The notes beneath the pieces were generated by a model. That model saw nothing but the letters and a program-made list of their open reading frames with translations, did not search any database and was not told where the DNA came from. Both the position numbers and the translations under genes were made by a program. A DNA stretch of 64,000 nucleotides from Arthrobacter sp. ISL-30 (GTDB lineage: Bacteria > Actinomycetota > Actinomycetes > Actinomycetales > Micrococcaceae). Positions 42,210-51,122 of the stretch are shown piece after piece (within the stretch, counting starts at the first letter, position 1; each line of letters opens with the position of its first letter). Location of the stretch: the NCBI RefSeq assembly GCF_018613855.1, contig NZ_JAGGPK010000022.1, positions 62,001 to 126,000 on the forward strand, written 5' to 3'.

Positions 42210-43159
42210 GAATCCTCCTTTGGCATGTCCACGGCGGCTGGACCGACGCGTTTGTGCGCGGACAACACGAATACCTGCTTCCCGTCACACCCGAAGGCGG
42301 ACCTTGGGGGTTGGGCAGGGCCGGACGGAACTGGCCGGACAGTGTTCGCGATATCCCGCTCAACAAACTCTCCGACGCTGAGGTGGACGCAGTGATCCTG
42401 CAACGCCCCGAGGAAGTCGGAGCAGTCGCGAAACTGATGCACAGGCGACCGGGACGGGACGTGGCCGCCTTCTACCTTGAACACAACACGCCAAAACCGG
42501 ATGCCGTGAACACCCTTCATCCCTTGGCGGACCAGCGGGAGATCCCCATAGTCCATGTCACGCACTTCAACAGGCTCTTTTGGGACAACGGCCGCGCCCG
42601 GACAACAGTGATCGACCACGGTATCCCGGACCCCGGTCCCCTCTACACGGGGGACCAGGACTCGTTGGGCGCCATGATCAACGAACCCCTGCGCCGCTGG
42701 CGCATCACGGGCACCGACCTCCTGCCGGACTTTGCCGGGGTTGCTCCGCTGGAGCTCTTTGGAATCGATGGCGCCGGCGTCCAGGAAAAGCTGGGACTCC
42801 CCGCGGGCAGGCTGACCTGGAAGGGCGACCTGCCCACCGCGGACGTGCACAAGCAGCTCGCTGCCAACAGGGCATACATCCACACGGCAAGGTGGACATC
42901 GCTGGGATTGTCGCTGCTGGAGGCCATGTTCCTGGCGATGCCGGTGGTGGTGGTGGCCGCCACCGAGGCCGGCCGGGCGGTGCCGCCGGAGGCGGGCGTT
43001 GTCTCCAATGATTTGGGGGAACTCACAGCAGCGGCCGGACGGTTCATCGCCGATCCGGACCTGGCTGCTGACTGTGGACGGGCCGCACGCAGTGTCGCCT
43101 TGGAGAAGTACGGACTGGAGCAGTTCCTGCATCGATGGGACCTGATGTTGGGGCAGTGA
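42206..43159 (+). CDS. Glycosyltransferase (GT-B)
   Basis: 317 residues, starting at an ATGA overlap with the previous stop. ILLWHVHGGWTDAFVRGQHE at the N-terminus and a C-terminal ARWTSLGLSLLEAMFLAMPV then VVVAATEAGRAVPPEAGVVS region, the E...E-type nucleotide-sugar end of GT4-like enzymes. It lacks a membrane segment. Donor and acceptor unknown; its place in the cluster suggests heptose or a partner sugar. Confidence 0.82.
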   Translation: MRILLWHVHGGWTDAFVRGQHEYLLPVTPEGGPWGLGRAGRNWPDSVRDIPLNKLSDAEVDAVILQRPEEVGAVAKLMHRRPGRDVAAFYLEHNTPKPDAVNTLHPLADQREIPIVHVTHFNRLFWDNGRARTTVIDHGIPDPGPLYTGDQDSLGAMINEPLRRWRITGTDLLPDFAGVAPLELFGIDGAGVQEKLGLPAGRLTWKGDLPTADVHKQLAANRAYIHTARWTSLGLSLLEAMFLAMPVVVVAATEAGRAVPPEAGVVSNDLGELTAAAGRFIADPDLAADCGRAARSVALEKYGLEQFLHRWDLMLGQ

Positions 43160-43193
43160 CCTGAGGTGTAGCGGCACGTGAAGGGAGAGCAGA

Positions 43194-44501
43194 ATGAAGA
43201 TTTCCATGGTTTCGGAACACGCCAGTCCACTGGCGGCGATCGGAGGTGTGGATGCCGGCGGCCAGAATGTCCATGTGGCCGAACTGGCCAAGGCGCTCGC
43301 GGCACGGGGACACGAGGTAGCCGTCTACACCCGGAAGGATGACCGGGAGCTCCCGGAGCGGGTCACGGTGGCGGAAGGCTACGACATCGTCAATATATCG
43401 GCCGGTCCTCCCGAGCTCATCCCGAAGGACGAGCTCCTCCCCTTCATTCCCGCGCTGGCCGACGGCATCACCGCATCCTGGAGACATGACGCCCCGGACG
43501 TGGTGCACGGGCATTTCTGGATGTCCGGCGTCGCAAGTATTGACGCTGTCCAGCAGTTATCCCTGGACCTAGCAGAACCGCCGCGAATGGCGCAAACGTT
43601 CCACGCCCTGGGGAGCGTGAAGCGGCGGCATCAGGGAATCAAGGACACCAGCCCCGAGGAACGGGAATGGATGGAGCCCTGGGTAGGGCGGGCAGCGGAC
43701 CGGGTCATTGCCACCTGCACGGACGAGGCCTTCGAGCTAAAGAGCCTCGGCGTCGACCGTTCCCGCATCTCAATCGTCCCGTGCGGGGTCGATACCGGGA
43801 TGTTCACGCCCAGGGGTCGCGCCGAGACAAGGACGTCACGGTATCGGATCGTCACTGTGGGACGCCTGGTTCCCCGGAAGGGCATGGACACCATCATTCA
43901 GGCCCTTGCAACCCTGAAGGAGCTGGGCGTCGCCGACACCGAATTGTGGGTGGTGGGCGGAGGCTCAGGAGCCGAAGCACTCGGCGACGATGCCGAGGTC
44001 AGGCGCCTAAGCAGCCTGGCTTCCGACGTCGGCGTCTCGTCCCACGTCAAGTTCATAGGCCAGGTTCCACGGGAACGCATGCCCGCGGTGCTGAGGAGCG
44101 CCGACGTCGTGGTCTGCACACCCTGGTATGAGCCGTTCGGGATTGTGCCCTTGGAAGCCATGGGCTGCGGGATTCCCGTTATCGCCTCCGCCGTGGGCGG
44201 GCTGGTCGACACCGTGACTGACGGAGTCACCGGGCTGCATGTTCCACCCAAGGACCCCGATGCGCTGGCGCAAGCCCTGGCAGAGCTTCTTCCGCAACCT
44301 AACATCCTTAGGTCGTTCGGCAGGGCAGGGGTAAGCCGAGTGCGCAGCCGCTACACCTGGGAGCGCATCGCGGCGGATACCGAACGCATTTATGAGCTGA
44401 TGATGGGCCGGGAAAGCAAGCGCACCGAAGCCTTGGAAGCGGTGCGAAGGCGCGTGGTGCGCTCAGACGGCAGCGGCTTTGGAAGGAGCTGGGCGCAATG
44501 A
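43194..44501 (+). CDS. Family 4 glycosyltransferase
   Basis: 435 residues. SEHASPLAAIGGVDAGGQNV then HVAELAKALAARGHEVAVYT is the typical N-terminus of the MshA/sucrose-phosphate-synthase-like GT4 group; VVTVGRL-type linker (RIVTVGRLVPRKGMDTIIQA) and the PWYEPFGIVPLEAMGCGIPV donor-site E-x7-E follow. It has a ribosome site at the 34-bp gap. Its acceptor is unknown. MshA itself acts in mycothiol synthesis, but the setting argues for cell-surface glycan assembly. Confidence 0.85.
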   Translation: MKISMVSEHASPLAAIGGVDAGGQNVHVAELAKALAARGHEVAVYTRKDDRELPERVTVAEGYDIVNISAGPPELIPKDELLPFIPALADGITASWRHDAPDVVHGHFWMSGVASIDAVQQLSLDLAEPPRMAQTFHALGSVKRRHQGIKDTSPEEREWMEPWVGRAADRVIATCTDEAFELKSLGVDRSRISIVPCGVDTGMFTPRGRAETRTSRYRIVTVGRLVPRKGMDTIIQALATLKELGVADTELWVVGGGSGAEALGDDAEVRRLSSLASDVGVSSHVKFIGQVPRERMPAVLRSADVVVCTPWYEPFGIVPLEAMGCGIPVIASAVGGLVDTVTDGVTGLHVPPKDPDALAQALAELLPQPNILRSFGRAGVSRVRSRYTWERIAADTERIYELMMGRESKRTEALEAVRRRVVRSDGSGFGRSWAQ

Positions 44502-45139
44502 GGACCATTGACAGGAGGCCGTACCGGGGCCGGCGCGCCCCCGCAACCGAGGCTCCCTACGGAGTGGATATCGTCCTCGAGCACCTCTTCCAGGTAGCTC
44601 CGGCCGTCGCCTCACTGCGCCGGGAGTCATCAAGGCTTGCAAATTGGGGGGATGAACTGGCCCGCCGCCTCATTGATGGACATCGCATCCTGGCGGCGGG
44701 CAACGGCGGATCCGCAGCCGAAGTCCAACATTTCACGGCGGAACTGCTGGGTCGCTATGCCGGGGAGAGGCGTCCGTTTTCCGCTATCGCTCTGCACGGT
44801 GACTCTTCGGCCATCACTGCGATCGGCAACGATTACGGCTATGACAACGTCTTCGCCCGCCAGGTCACAGGGCATATCCGCGAGGGAGACATCCTCCTGC
44901 TGCTGACAACCAGCGGACGGAGCCCCAACCTCCTCGAAGCCGCGAAGGCCGCTCGGGAGGCCGGGGCTACCAGTTGGGCACTGACGGGGGCGGCACCCAA
45001 CCCGCTCGCCGCCGTCGTCGATGACGTGATCTGTATCAATGCGCCGTCCCCGAACGTCCAGGAGGCGCACCTGATCGCCCTTCACGCGCTCTGTGAATGC
45101 TTCGACGCTGCAGTGGAAAGGCTGGCAGGAAAGCCATGA
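44498..45139 (+). CDS. gmhA: Sedoheptulose 7-phosphate isomerase
   Basis: 213 residues, ATGA-coupled to the preceding gene. SIS domain with ILAAGNGGSAAEVQHFTAEL near residue 66, the GmhA signature, then LHGDSSAITAIGNDYGYDNV and LLLTTSGRSPNLLEAAKAAR. It converts sedoheptulose 7-phosphate to D-glycero-D-manno-heptose 7-phosphate, the first step to ADP-heptose. The first 30 residues are basic and extra compared with enteric GmhA. Confidence 0.9.
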   Translation: MRTIDRRPYRGRRAPATEAPYGVDIVLEHLFQVAPAVASLRRESSRLANWGDELARRLIDGHRILAAGNGGSAAEVQHFTAELLGRYAGERRPFSAIALHGDSSAITAIGNDYGYDNVFARQVTGHIREGDILLLLTTSGRSPNLLEAAKAAREAGATSWALTGAAPNPLAAVVDDVICINAPSPNVQEAHLIALHALCECFDAAVERLAGKP

Positions 45140-46527
45140 AAATCGCAGTTGTAGGGGATGTCCTGCTCGACGTTGATATGTTCGGCGACGCCGACCGGCT
45201 GTCACCGGATGCGCCGGTGCCGGTAGTGGACGTCCAGGAAACAGTTCACCGCCCCGGGGGTGCCGGACTGGTGGCGTCCATGCTGGCCGAGGACGGCGAA
45301 GAGGTCCAACTCATCACGGCCCTTTCCACGGATGAATGGGCCGGCAAAATCCGGGCCGCCCTAGCAGGCGTGTCCATCACGGCGGCGCCGCTCCTTGGGC
45401 CCACCCCGGTCAAGACCAGGGTCCGCGCATCGGGGCAGGCAGTCGTGAGGATCGATACGGGGTGCCGGATTGTCCCCGTGCCGGAGTTCTCCGAGGAAAT
45501 GCTCTATTCGCTGGACAGCGTTGATGCGATCGTGGTGGCCGACTACGGGCGGGGGATCACCCGCAATGCGCTCCTGCGTTCACGGCTGGAGCAGCTGGCG
45601 CCCCGGATTCCTATTGTCTGGGATCCGCACCCGTCCGGCACTACTCCGGTTCCGGGGGTCGCGGCGGTAACCCCCAATGCCTCGGAAGCCGCAAAGTTCA
45701 GCGGGATCCCCGCTAGAGGCACGACGTCGGCGGCCGCCGCGGCTGAGCGGCTCATGGAGCGTTGGGTCAGTAGTTCCGTGGTGGTCACCCTGGGCGGAAT
45801 GGGCGCACTGCTGCTTGAGCAGCCTGCACAGGGCCTGCCCGCCGGTTCCCCGAGCGTTCCGCAGGTGCTCCCGGCCCCACGCACGGTGGTGGACGACCCC
45901 TGCGGAGCCGGCGACAGGTTTGCGGCTTCGCTGGCACTCAGGCTCGCCGCCCATGAAGCGCTCCCGGCGGCCGTGCAGGCTGCGGTGGAGGAAGCCGCGC
46001 ACTTCCTGAGCCTCGGGGGTGTAGCCCACAGCAGCTATCCGGAGGAGCCGGAGGCTATGAGCGATGAATTCGGGCTGTCGGCCGCGGACCTGGCGCGAAG
46101 GGTTCGGGCGCAGCAGGGGACGGTAGTGGCGACGGGCGGCTGCTTCGACCTGGTCCACGCAGGGCATGTCCGCACGCTCGAAGCGGCCAGGAAGCTGGGC
46201 GACTGCCTGATCGTTTGCCTGAACTCCGATGATTCGGTCCGGCGGCTAAAGGGCCCTGACCGGCCGGTGATCTCACTGAATGACAGGGTTGAACTGCTCA
46301 TGGCGCTGAAGTGCGTCGACGCCGTCGCGGTGTTTGACGAGGATACGCCGGAGCGGATCCTGGCCGAACTCAGGCCGCACCTTTGGATCAAGGGTGGAGA
46401 CTACGCCGGCACCCGGCTACCGGAATCGGAGCTGCTGGAGCAGTGGGGCGGCCGGACCATCACCTTGCCCCACCACCCGGCACGGTCCACCACCAAACTG
46501 GCCGCCGTCCTGGAAAAGATCGGCTAG
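45136..46527 (+). CDS. hldE: Bifunctional heptose 7-phosphate kinase / heptose 1-phosphate adenylyltransferase
   Basis: 463 residues from ATG 45136 (ATGA overlap with gmhA). N-terminal PfkB kinase: AVVGDVLLDVDMFGDADRLS, PGGAGLVASMLAEDGEEVQL, DPHPSGTTPVPGVAAVTPNA and VVDDPCGAGDRFAASLAL (catalytic Asp in GAGD). C-terminal nucleotidyltransferase: GGCFDLVHAGHVRTLEAARK (HxGH), RRLKGPDRPVISLNDRVELL. It supplies both HldE steps: phosphorylation at C1 and adenylylation to ADP-heptose. Confidence 0.92.
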   Translation: MKIAVVGDVLLDVDMFGDADRLSPDAPVPVVDVQETVHRPGGAGLVASMLAEDGEEVQLITALSTDEWAGKIRAALAGVSITAAPLLGPTPVKTRVRASGQAVVRIDTGCRIVPVPEFSEEMLYSLDSVDAIVVADYGRGITRNALLRSRLEQLAPRIPIVWDPHPSGTTPVPGVAAVTPNASEAAKFSGIPARGTTSAAAAAERLMERWVSSSVVVTLGGMGALLLEQPAQGLPAGSPSVPQVLPAPRTVVDDPCGAGDRFAASLALRLAAHEALPAAVQAAVEEAAHFLSLGGVAHSSYPEEPEAMSDEFGLSAADLARRVRAQQGTVVATGGCFDLVHAGHVRTLEAARKLGDCLIVCLNSDDSVRRLKGPDRPVISLNDRVELLMALKCVDAVAVFDEDTPERILAELRPHLWIKGGDYAGTRLPESELLEQWGGRTITLPHHPARSTTKLAAVLEKIG

Positions 46528-46577
46528 GACACTGGCTGCAAAGACGTCCAATACCAACGGAAACAGGAAGGACACAC

Positions 46578-47417
46578 ATGAACCCCGAAACCCAAGGAAA
46601 CCTCGCCGGAAAGACAGTTCTTGTGACGGGAGGCGCCTCCGGGCTTGGCGCCGCCGTCGTGCAGGGCGTTCTCGCCGCTGGCGGAAACGCTGTGGTGCTG
46701 GACCTCTCCGTAGCGAACGAAACATCCCGCATTCCGACGGCGGTGGGGGCCTTTGCCGGTCATGCCTCCGAGGGCGGCGCCCCGGCGGGCGCATCCGCTG
46801 GCCTCTCGGGCGGCGAACCCGCCCGGAACAGCCCTGGCTTGGACGCCGAGCGGACAGCAGGCTTTGCACTGGACGTCTCCGACAGCCAGGCAGTACCCGA
46901 CGTCATCGCGGCGGCTGCCGAGGTTTTCGGCGGCATCGACGCCGTCGTGACGGCGGCTGGCATCGACCGGTGCGGCCGGCTGGACCAAGTGGCGGCCGAC
47001 GACTGGAACAAGGTCATCGGAGTGAACCTGCTGGGTACGGCCGCCGTCATCCGCGCAGCAATGCCCTGGCTTAAGGAAGCGCCGAACGGGAGGGTGGTCA
47101 CTGTGGCGTCCACGCTCGGGCTCCGGGCGCTGCCGGAAGCCACGGCCTACTGTGCCTCCAAGTTCGGCGTGATCGGTTTCAGCAGGGCGCTCGCGGCGGA
47201 AACTCGGGGGGAAATCGGAGTTACCACGCTCATTCCCGGCGGCATGAACACAGCCTTCTTCGACAGTCGCGAGGAGAAGTACAAGCCGGCCGACCCCAGC
47301 CTCCTCAATGACCCCGCACGGGTCGCTGATTCCGTGATTTTTGCCCTCGGGCAACCCAAGGGCTGTGAGATCAGGGAACTGCTGGTGTGCCCGAGTGCCG
47401 AAGACTCGTGGCCGTGA
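46578..47417 (+). CDS. Short-chain dehydrogenase/reductase with an insert
   Basis: 279 residues from ATG 46578 after AGGAAGGA; upstream open frame rejected because it overlaps hldE. Classical SDR: VTGGASGLGAAVVQGVLAAG, ASTLGLRALPEATAYCASKF with Tyr-x3-Lys. Between strand 2 and the later NADP site residues about 54-88 are a Gly/Ala/Ser-rich insert (GASAGLSGGEPARNSPG) not normal in SDRs. It could epimerise or oxidise the heptose (replacing HldD, which is an extended SDR), but that is speculative. Confidence 0.85.
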   Translation: MNPETQGNLAGKTVLVTGGASGLGAAVVQGVLAAGGNAVVLDLSVANETSRIPTAVGAFAGHASEGGAPAGASAGLSGGEPARNSPGLDAERTAGFALDVSDSQAVPDVIAAAAEVFGGIDAVVTAAGIDRCGRLDQVAADDWNKVIGVNLLGTAAVIRAAMPWLKEAPNGRVVTVASTLGLRALPEATAYCASKFGVIGFSRALAAETRGEIGVTTLIPGGMNTAFFDSREEKYKPADPSLLNDPARVADSVIFALGQPKGCEIRELLVCPSAEDSWP

Positions 47418-47442
47418 CGGGGCTGGAATCCTTGGAGTAACC

Positions 47443-47610
47443 GTGAGAGGCCCCCGTACGCAGTTTCCGATGAAACGCCGCCCGCACAGCAAGCATCACC
47501 ACGGCGATACCGTTCATTTTCCCTGTCCCAAAGAGCGGCGGACAATGGGCATTTGGTCCACCGGCCCCGGCGGACACCACGCCGTTCAGGGGCGGGCGAG
47601 GCGGAGCTAG
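47443..47610 (+). CDS. Possible 55-residue His/Arg-rich protein in the heptose operon
   Basis: GTG 47443 follows GGAG at a five-base distance and the frame gives VRGPRTQFPMKRRPHSKHHH and continues basic to TAG 47610, with a His-rich centre. It fills the 256-bp spacing between the SDR and the second hldE. No homologue is recognised. The alternative start ATG 47470 has no ribosome site. Confidence 0.4.
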   Translation: MRGPRTQFPMKRRPHSKHHHGDTVHFPCPKERRTMGIWSTGPGGHHAVQGRARRS

Positions 47611-47673
47611 CAATGTTCGGAGCAGTAAACAGCGCAACCCGCGCTCAAGCAGCACGAGAGGAGGCTGCCATCC

Positions 47674-49263
47674 ATGGACGCCCTTGAGGTGACGGGCCTT
47701 GATGCCCGCCGGCGGATTCAGGAGAGACGATCCCTGGATCCGCTGCTCCCCGGGGATATCGCCGACTGCCGGCCGCGCATAGTGGTTCTGGGGGAACTGA
47801 TCCTGGACGGCTGGTGGTCCGGCAGCATCGATCGCCTCTGCCGGGAAGCTCCTGTTCCAGTTTTCGATGTCAGGTCGCGTGAGTACAGCCCCGGCGGCGG
47901 CGCAAACACGGCTGTGAACCTTGCGGCCATGGGCGCTGAGGTTTCGCTGTTCGGGCTTGTCGGAGACGACCACGACGGCCGGCTGCTTCGCAACCTCCTC
48001 GCCCAGGCTGGAGTGGACACGCGTGGTGTCCTGGCCATGTCCGGCGGTCGGACCGAAACCAAGACCCGCCTGACGAGTGACGAACAGCTGCTGTTAAGGT
48101 TCGACGACGGCCAGCGCGGCCAGGCGGGCGGCGCGGCTGCGGCGAAGGTCGCCGAAGCCCAGGAGCGACTCGCCGCCGTCGTCCGCCAGGCAGTGGCCGG
48201 CGCCGATGCAGTGATCGTGTGTGATTACGGCCAGGAACTGCTTCCCCTCTGGTTGGCGGGGGAGCTCCGGGGGTGGGCTCCACACCAGCCGTTCTACGTG
48301 GTTGACGCCCATGACGCCTCCCGTTGGGCAGCGCTGGAACCGGACCTGATCACTCCCAATGCCAGCGAGGCTGCCGGATTGGCGGGCGTCCCCGCCGTCG
48401 ACCCTTACCGTCGCGACGAATGGGTGCTGGCCGTTGCCCCAAAAATCCTTGCCCGCACTGGCGCGAGGAACCTCGTGGTGACCCTGGACAGGGACGGGAC
48501 CGTGCTGGTTGAGGGCGGTGAAGGTTCTGACGCTCAAAATGGTTTGAGCCGGACAGACCTGAGCCACCGCGTGGGCCAGAGCCACCGAACATGGGCCCAC
48601 CCGGTGCCGAACAAGCAGGCCAGCGGCGGAGGGGACACCTTCGTGGCAGCACTCACGGTAGCCCGCGCTAGCGGCCTGCCGTTGCCGCTCTGCGCGGACC
48701 TTGCCCAGATGGCGGCCGACGTAGCGGTCCACCGCCCGGGAACCGCGGTATGTTCGACGGCCGACCTCGCCGAGCATCTCGGTGACACTCCCCGGAAGGT
48801 GGTTGACTCCGCTCGGCTGCTCAGGGAGGTTGCCGAGGCGCGCAGGCAGGGACTCAGAATCGTGCTGACCAACGGCGTCTTCGATGTCCTCCACCGCGGC
48901 CACACGAGCTACCTCAACCAGGCAAAGGGCCTGGGCGACATCCTGGTGGTGGCAGTGAACGGCGATGACTCCACGCGCAGGCTCAAAGGTCCTGGACGGC
49001 CAATCAATCCCGTCACCGATCGCACAGCATTGCTCGCATCCCTGGGCTGTGTGGACTACGTGACGGTGTTCGACTCGGACACGCCCATTCCCTTGATCGA
49101 GTCGCTGCGGCCGGATGTCTATGCCAAGGGCGGGGACTACGACGCCGGAAGCCTGGCAGAGGCACCCGTCGTAGAGGAGTGCGGCGGCCGGGTGGCCATC
49201 CTGGACTACGTGCCGGACCATTCGACGTCGGCAGTCGTGGGCAGGATCCAGACCAGCCTCTAG
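47674..49263 (+). CDS. Second HldE-like bifunctional kinase/nucleotidyltransferase
   Basis: 529 residues, co-directed with hldE. PfkB kinase domain: VVLGELILDGWWSGSIDRLC, SPGGGANTAVNLAAMGAEVS, PDLITPNASEAAGLAGVPAV, KQASGGGDTFVAALTVARAS (GGGD replacing GAGD but Asp kept). C-terminal domain: LTNGVFDVLHRGHTSYLNQA and STRRLKGPGRPINPVTDRTA. An N-terminal extension of about 30 residues is extra. Two HldE copies in one operon suggest either different heptose anomers or nucleotide donors or sub-functionalised halves. Last gene of the operon. Confidence 0.88.
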   Translation: MDALEVTGLDARRRIQERRSLDPLLPGDIADCRPRIVVLGELILDGWWSGSIDRLCREAPVPVFDVRSREYSPGGGANTAVNLAAMGAEVSLFGLVGDDHDGRLLRNLLAQAGVDTRGVLAMSGGRTETKTRLTSDEQLLLRFDDGQRGQAGGAAAAKVAEAQERLAAVVRQAVAGADAVIVCDYGQELLPLWLAGELRGWAPHQPFYVVDAHDASRWAALEPDLITPNASEAAGLAGVPAVDPYRRDEWVLAVAPKILARTGARNLVVTLDRDGTVLVEGGEGSDAQNGLSRTDLSHRVGQSHRTWAHPVPNKQASGGGDTFVAALTVARASGLPLPLCADLAQMAADVAVHRPGTAVCSTADLAEHLGDTPRKVVDSARLLREVAEARRQGLRIVLTNGVFDVLHRGHTSYLNQAKGLGDILVVAVNGDDSTRRLKGPGRPINPVTDRTALLASLGCVDYVTVFDSDTPIPLIESLRPDVYAKGGDYDAGSLAEAPVVEECGGRVAILDYVPDHSTSAVVGRIQTSL

Positions 49264-49319
49264 AGCCCAGCCTCTAGGGTTCTGGGTCTTCAGGAATCTC
49301 GTGGGTTTCGGTCGGCAGC

Positions 49320-49874
49320 TTAGCTCGCGAGTTCGCCTGCCGCTTTCCGTGCGCGGTAGGCGGCCACGTGAGCCCTGTTGGCGCAGTTGCCGGTATCGCA
49401 GTAGCGCTTGGAGCGGTTCCGGCTGAGGTCCAGGACAGCGGCGTCGCAGTCCTCGGCGTCGCATACACGGAGCCGCTCGAGTTCTTTGCTGCGGATCACG
49501 TCCACGATGGCCATGGCCGCTTCCGTTCCCATGCGATCCACCAGCGGCGCCTCGGGCGGCGTGGCATGCAGGTGCCAGTCCCATTGATCATGCTTCACGA
49601 GTTGGGGGAGTGCATGGGCCTCCGCCAGCAGCCGGTTGACCGCCATTGCCGCAGTTCCCTCATCGGCCAGCCACACGGCGGCCAACTCGCTACGGAGCTT
49701 CCTGATGCTGTCCAATTCCGCCTCTGTGCGCGTGCGCGAACCGGAGAACTGTTCGGCCTCCAGGAAGGCGTCCAGCTGATCCAGGGTGGTCAGGGTATCG
49801 CTGCCATTGGCAGCCGTGTTGATCAGGTTGACCACGGTGCGGAGGGCCACCTCAGTGTCAGGGGCAAAGAGCAC
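49320..49874 (-). CDS. CGNR zinc-finger / ABATE domain regulator
   Basis: 184 residues. N-terminal ABATE domain (TEVALRTVVNLINTAANGSD) and a C-terminal CGNR zinc finger: RLRVCDAEDCDAAVLDLSRN, RSKRYCDTGNCANRAHVAAY. Such proteins are predicted DNA- or RNA-binding stress regulators in actinobacteria. It ends 56 bases from the end of the convergent second hldE and is divergent from the EamA transporter (71 bp). Confidence 0.88.
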   Translation of the reverse strand: MLFAPDTEVALRTVVNLINTAANGSDTLTTLDQLDAFLEAEQFSGSRTRTEAELDSIRKLRSELAAVWLADEGTAAMAVNRLLAEAHALPQLVKHDQWDWHLHATPPEAPLVDRMGTEAAMAIVDVIRSKELERLRVCDAEDCDAAVLDLSRNRSKRYCDTGNCANRAHVAAYRARKAAGELAS

Positions 49875-49945
49875 TTTGACTCCTTACGGGATTGGGGAGT
49901 ACTGTCAGGACCATTACGCAACTTTACTCCTGACAGGAGGCTGCT

Positions 49946-51010
49946 GTGTCAGCTGCAACGAGGCCCGCTGGGACGGCAGGATTCTTGGGTTCGGGATTGG
50001 GCATCGCCCTTTTCTCTTCGGCCGTGTTTGGTATGTCCGGGTCCTTTGGGAAGGCCCTGCTGGAGGCGGGCTGGACTCCCGGTTCCGCGGTGGCGGCCCG
50101 CCTGACTGGCGCAGCCCTGATTCTGGCCATCCCTGCAGTCCTCGCACTTCGAGGCAGGTGGCACCAGCTCAAGGACAACTGGCTGACCATCGCGCTATTC
50201 GGACTGATCGGCGTAGCGGCCTGCCAGCTCTTCTTCTTCAACGCCGTCGCCCGGCTTTCCGTGGGTGTGGCACTCCTGCTCGAATATCTCGCCCCCGTGC
50301 TGATTGTGCTGTGGCTCTGGCTGGCAAGCAGGCGCCGGCCCCGGATACTGACTATCGCGGGTACCCTGCTCTCCCTCGGCGGCCTTGTGCTGGTACTGGA
50401 CCTCACTGGTTCCGTGAAGGTGGACTTCATCGGCGTCTTATGGGGTATGGCGGCCGCTGTCTGCCTGGCCATCTACTTCTTTATTACAGCCAAAGAGAAC
50501 GACACCCTGCCGCCAATCGTGCTCGCGTCCTGCGGATTGATGGTGGGGGCTGCGGTGATGTGGCTCGTGGCTGTGACAGGACTGTTGCCGATGGCCTTTA
50601 CGGTCGCGGACGCCAGGCTAGGACCGTGGGTGGCACCGTGGTGGGTTTCCCTCGCGGGCCTGGTGATCATGTCCACCGTCCTTTCCTATGTGGCAGGGGT
50701 CATGGCCGCCCGCGCCCTCGGTTCAAAGGTGGCTTCCTTCGTGTCGCTTACCGAGGTGTTGTTCGCCGTCGTCTGGGCATGGCTGCTGCTCGGTGAGCTT
50801 CCGGGGACCATACAGCTCCTTGGCGGCGTGCTGATCGTCGCCGGCGTCGTGCTGGTCCGTGTAGATGAGCTGCGCGCGGCGCGCACCGAGGTGGTGCTCG
50901 CAAAGATGCCCGACGGCGGTGTTCCCGCCGCCGTGTCCGGGCCGCAGGGCACGGGCTCTGGTGTGAGTGCCGAGCTGGACCACGCGAACGACGTCGAGCC
51001 CGTTCCCTAG
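49946..51010 (+). CDS. EamA/DMT family transporter
   Basis: 354 residues and ten helices in two EamA halves (LFSSAVFGMSGSFGKALLEA, then VAPWWVSLAGLVIMSTVLSY). A hydrophilic C-terminal tail of about 50 residues follows (TEVVLAKMPDGGVPAAVSGP). DMT carriers export amino acids or metabolites. The CGNR regulator is divergent, so it may control this gene. Confidence 0.88.
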   Translation: MSAATRPAGTAGFLGSGLGIALFSSAVFGMSGSFGKALLEAGWTPGSAVAARLTGAALILAIPAVLALRGRWHQLKDNWLTIALFGLIGVAACQLFFFNAVARLSVGVALLLEYLAPVLIVLWLWLASRRRPRILTIAGTLLSLGGLVLVLDLTGSVKVDFIGVLWGMAAAVCLAIYFFITAKENDTLPPIVLASCGLMVGAAVMWLVAVTGLLPMAFTVADARLGPWVAPWWVSLAGLVIMSTVLSYVAGVMAARALGSKVASFVSLTEVLFAVVWAWLLLGELPGTIQLLGGVLIVAGVVLVRVDELRAARTEVVLAKMPDGGVPAAVSGPQGTGSGVSAELDHANDVEPVP

Positions 51011-51122
51011 CCGAGCCACGTCTACGCGGTGGCGATGAGTCCCGGATAGACTCGCAGCAAGCGGTAACGCAGTCTGCCGCAGCGTGTTCGGGACCTTGCC
51101 GCGTGAGCGAAGGAGTGCACGG

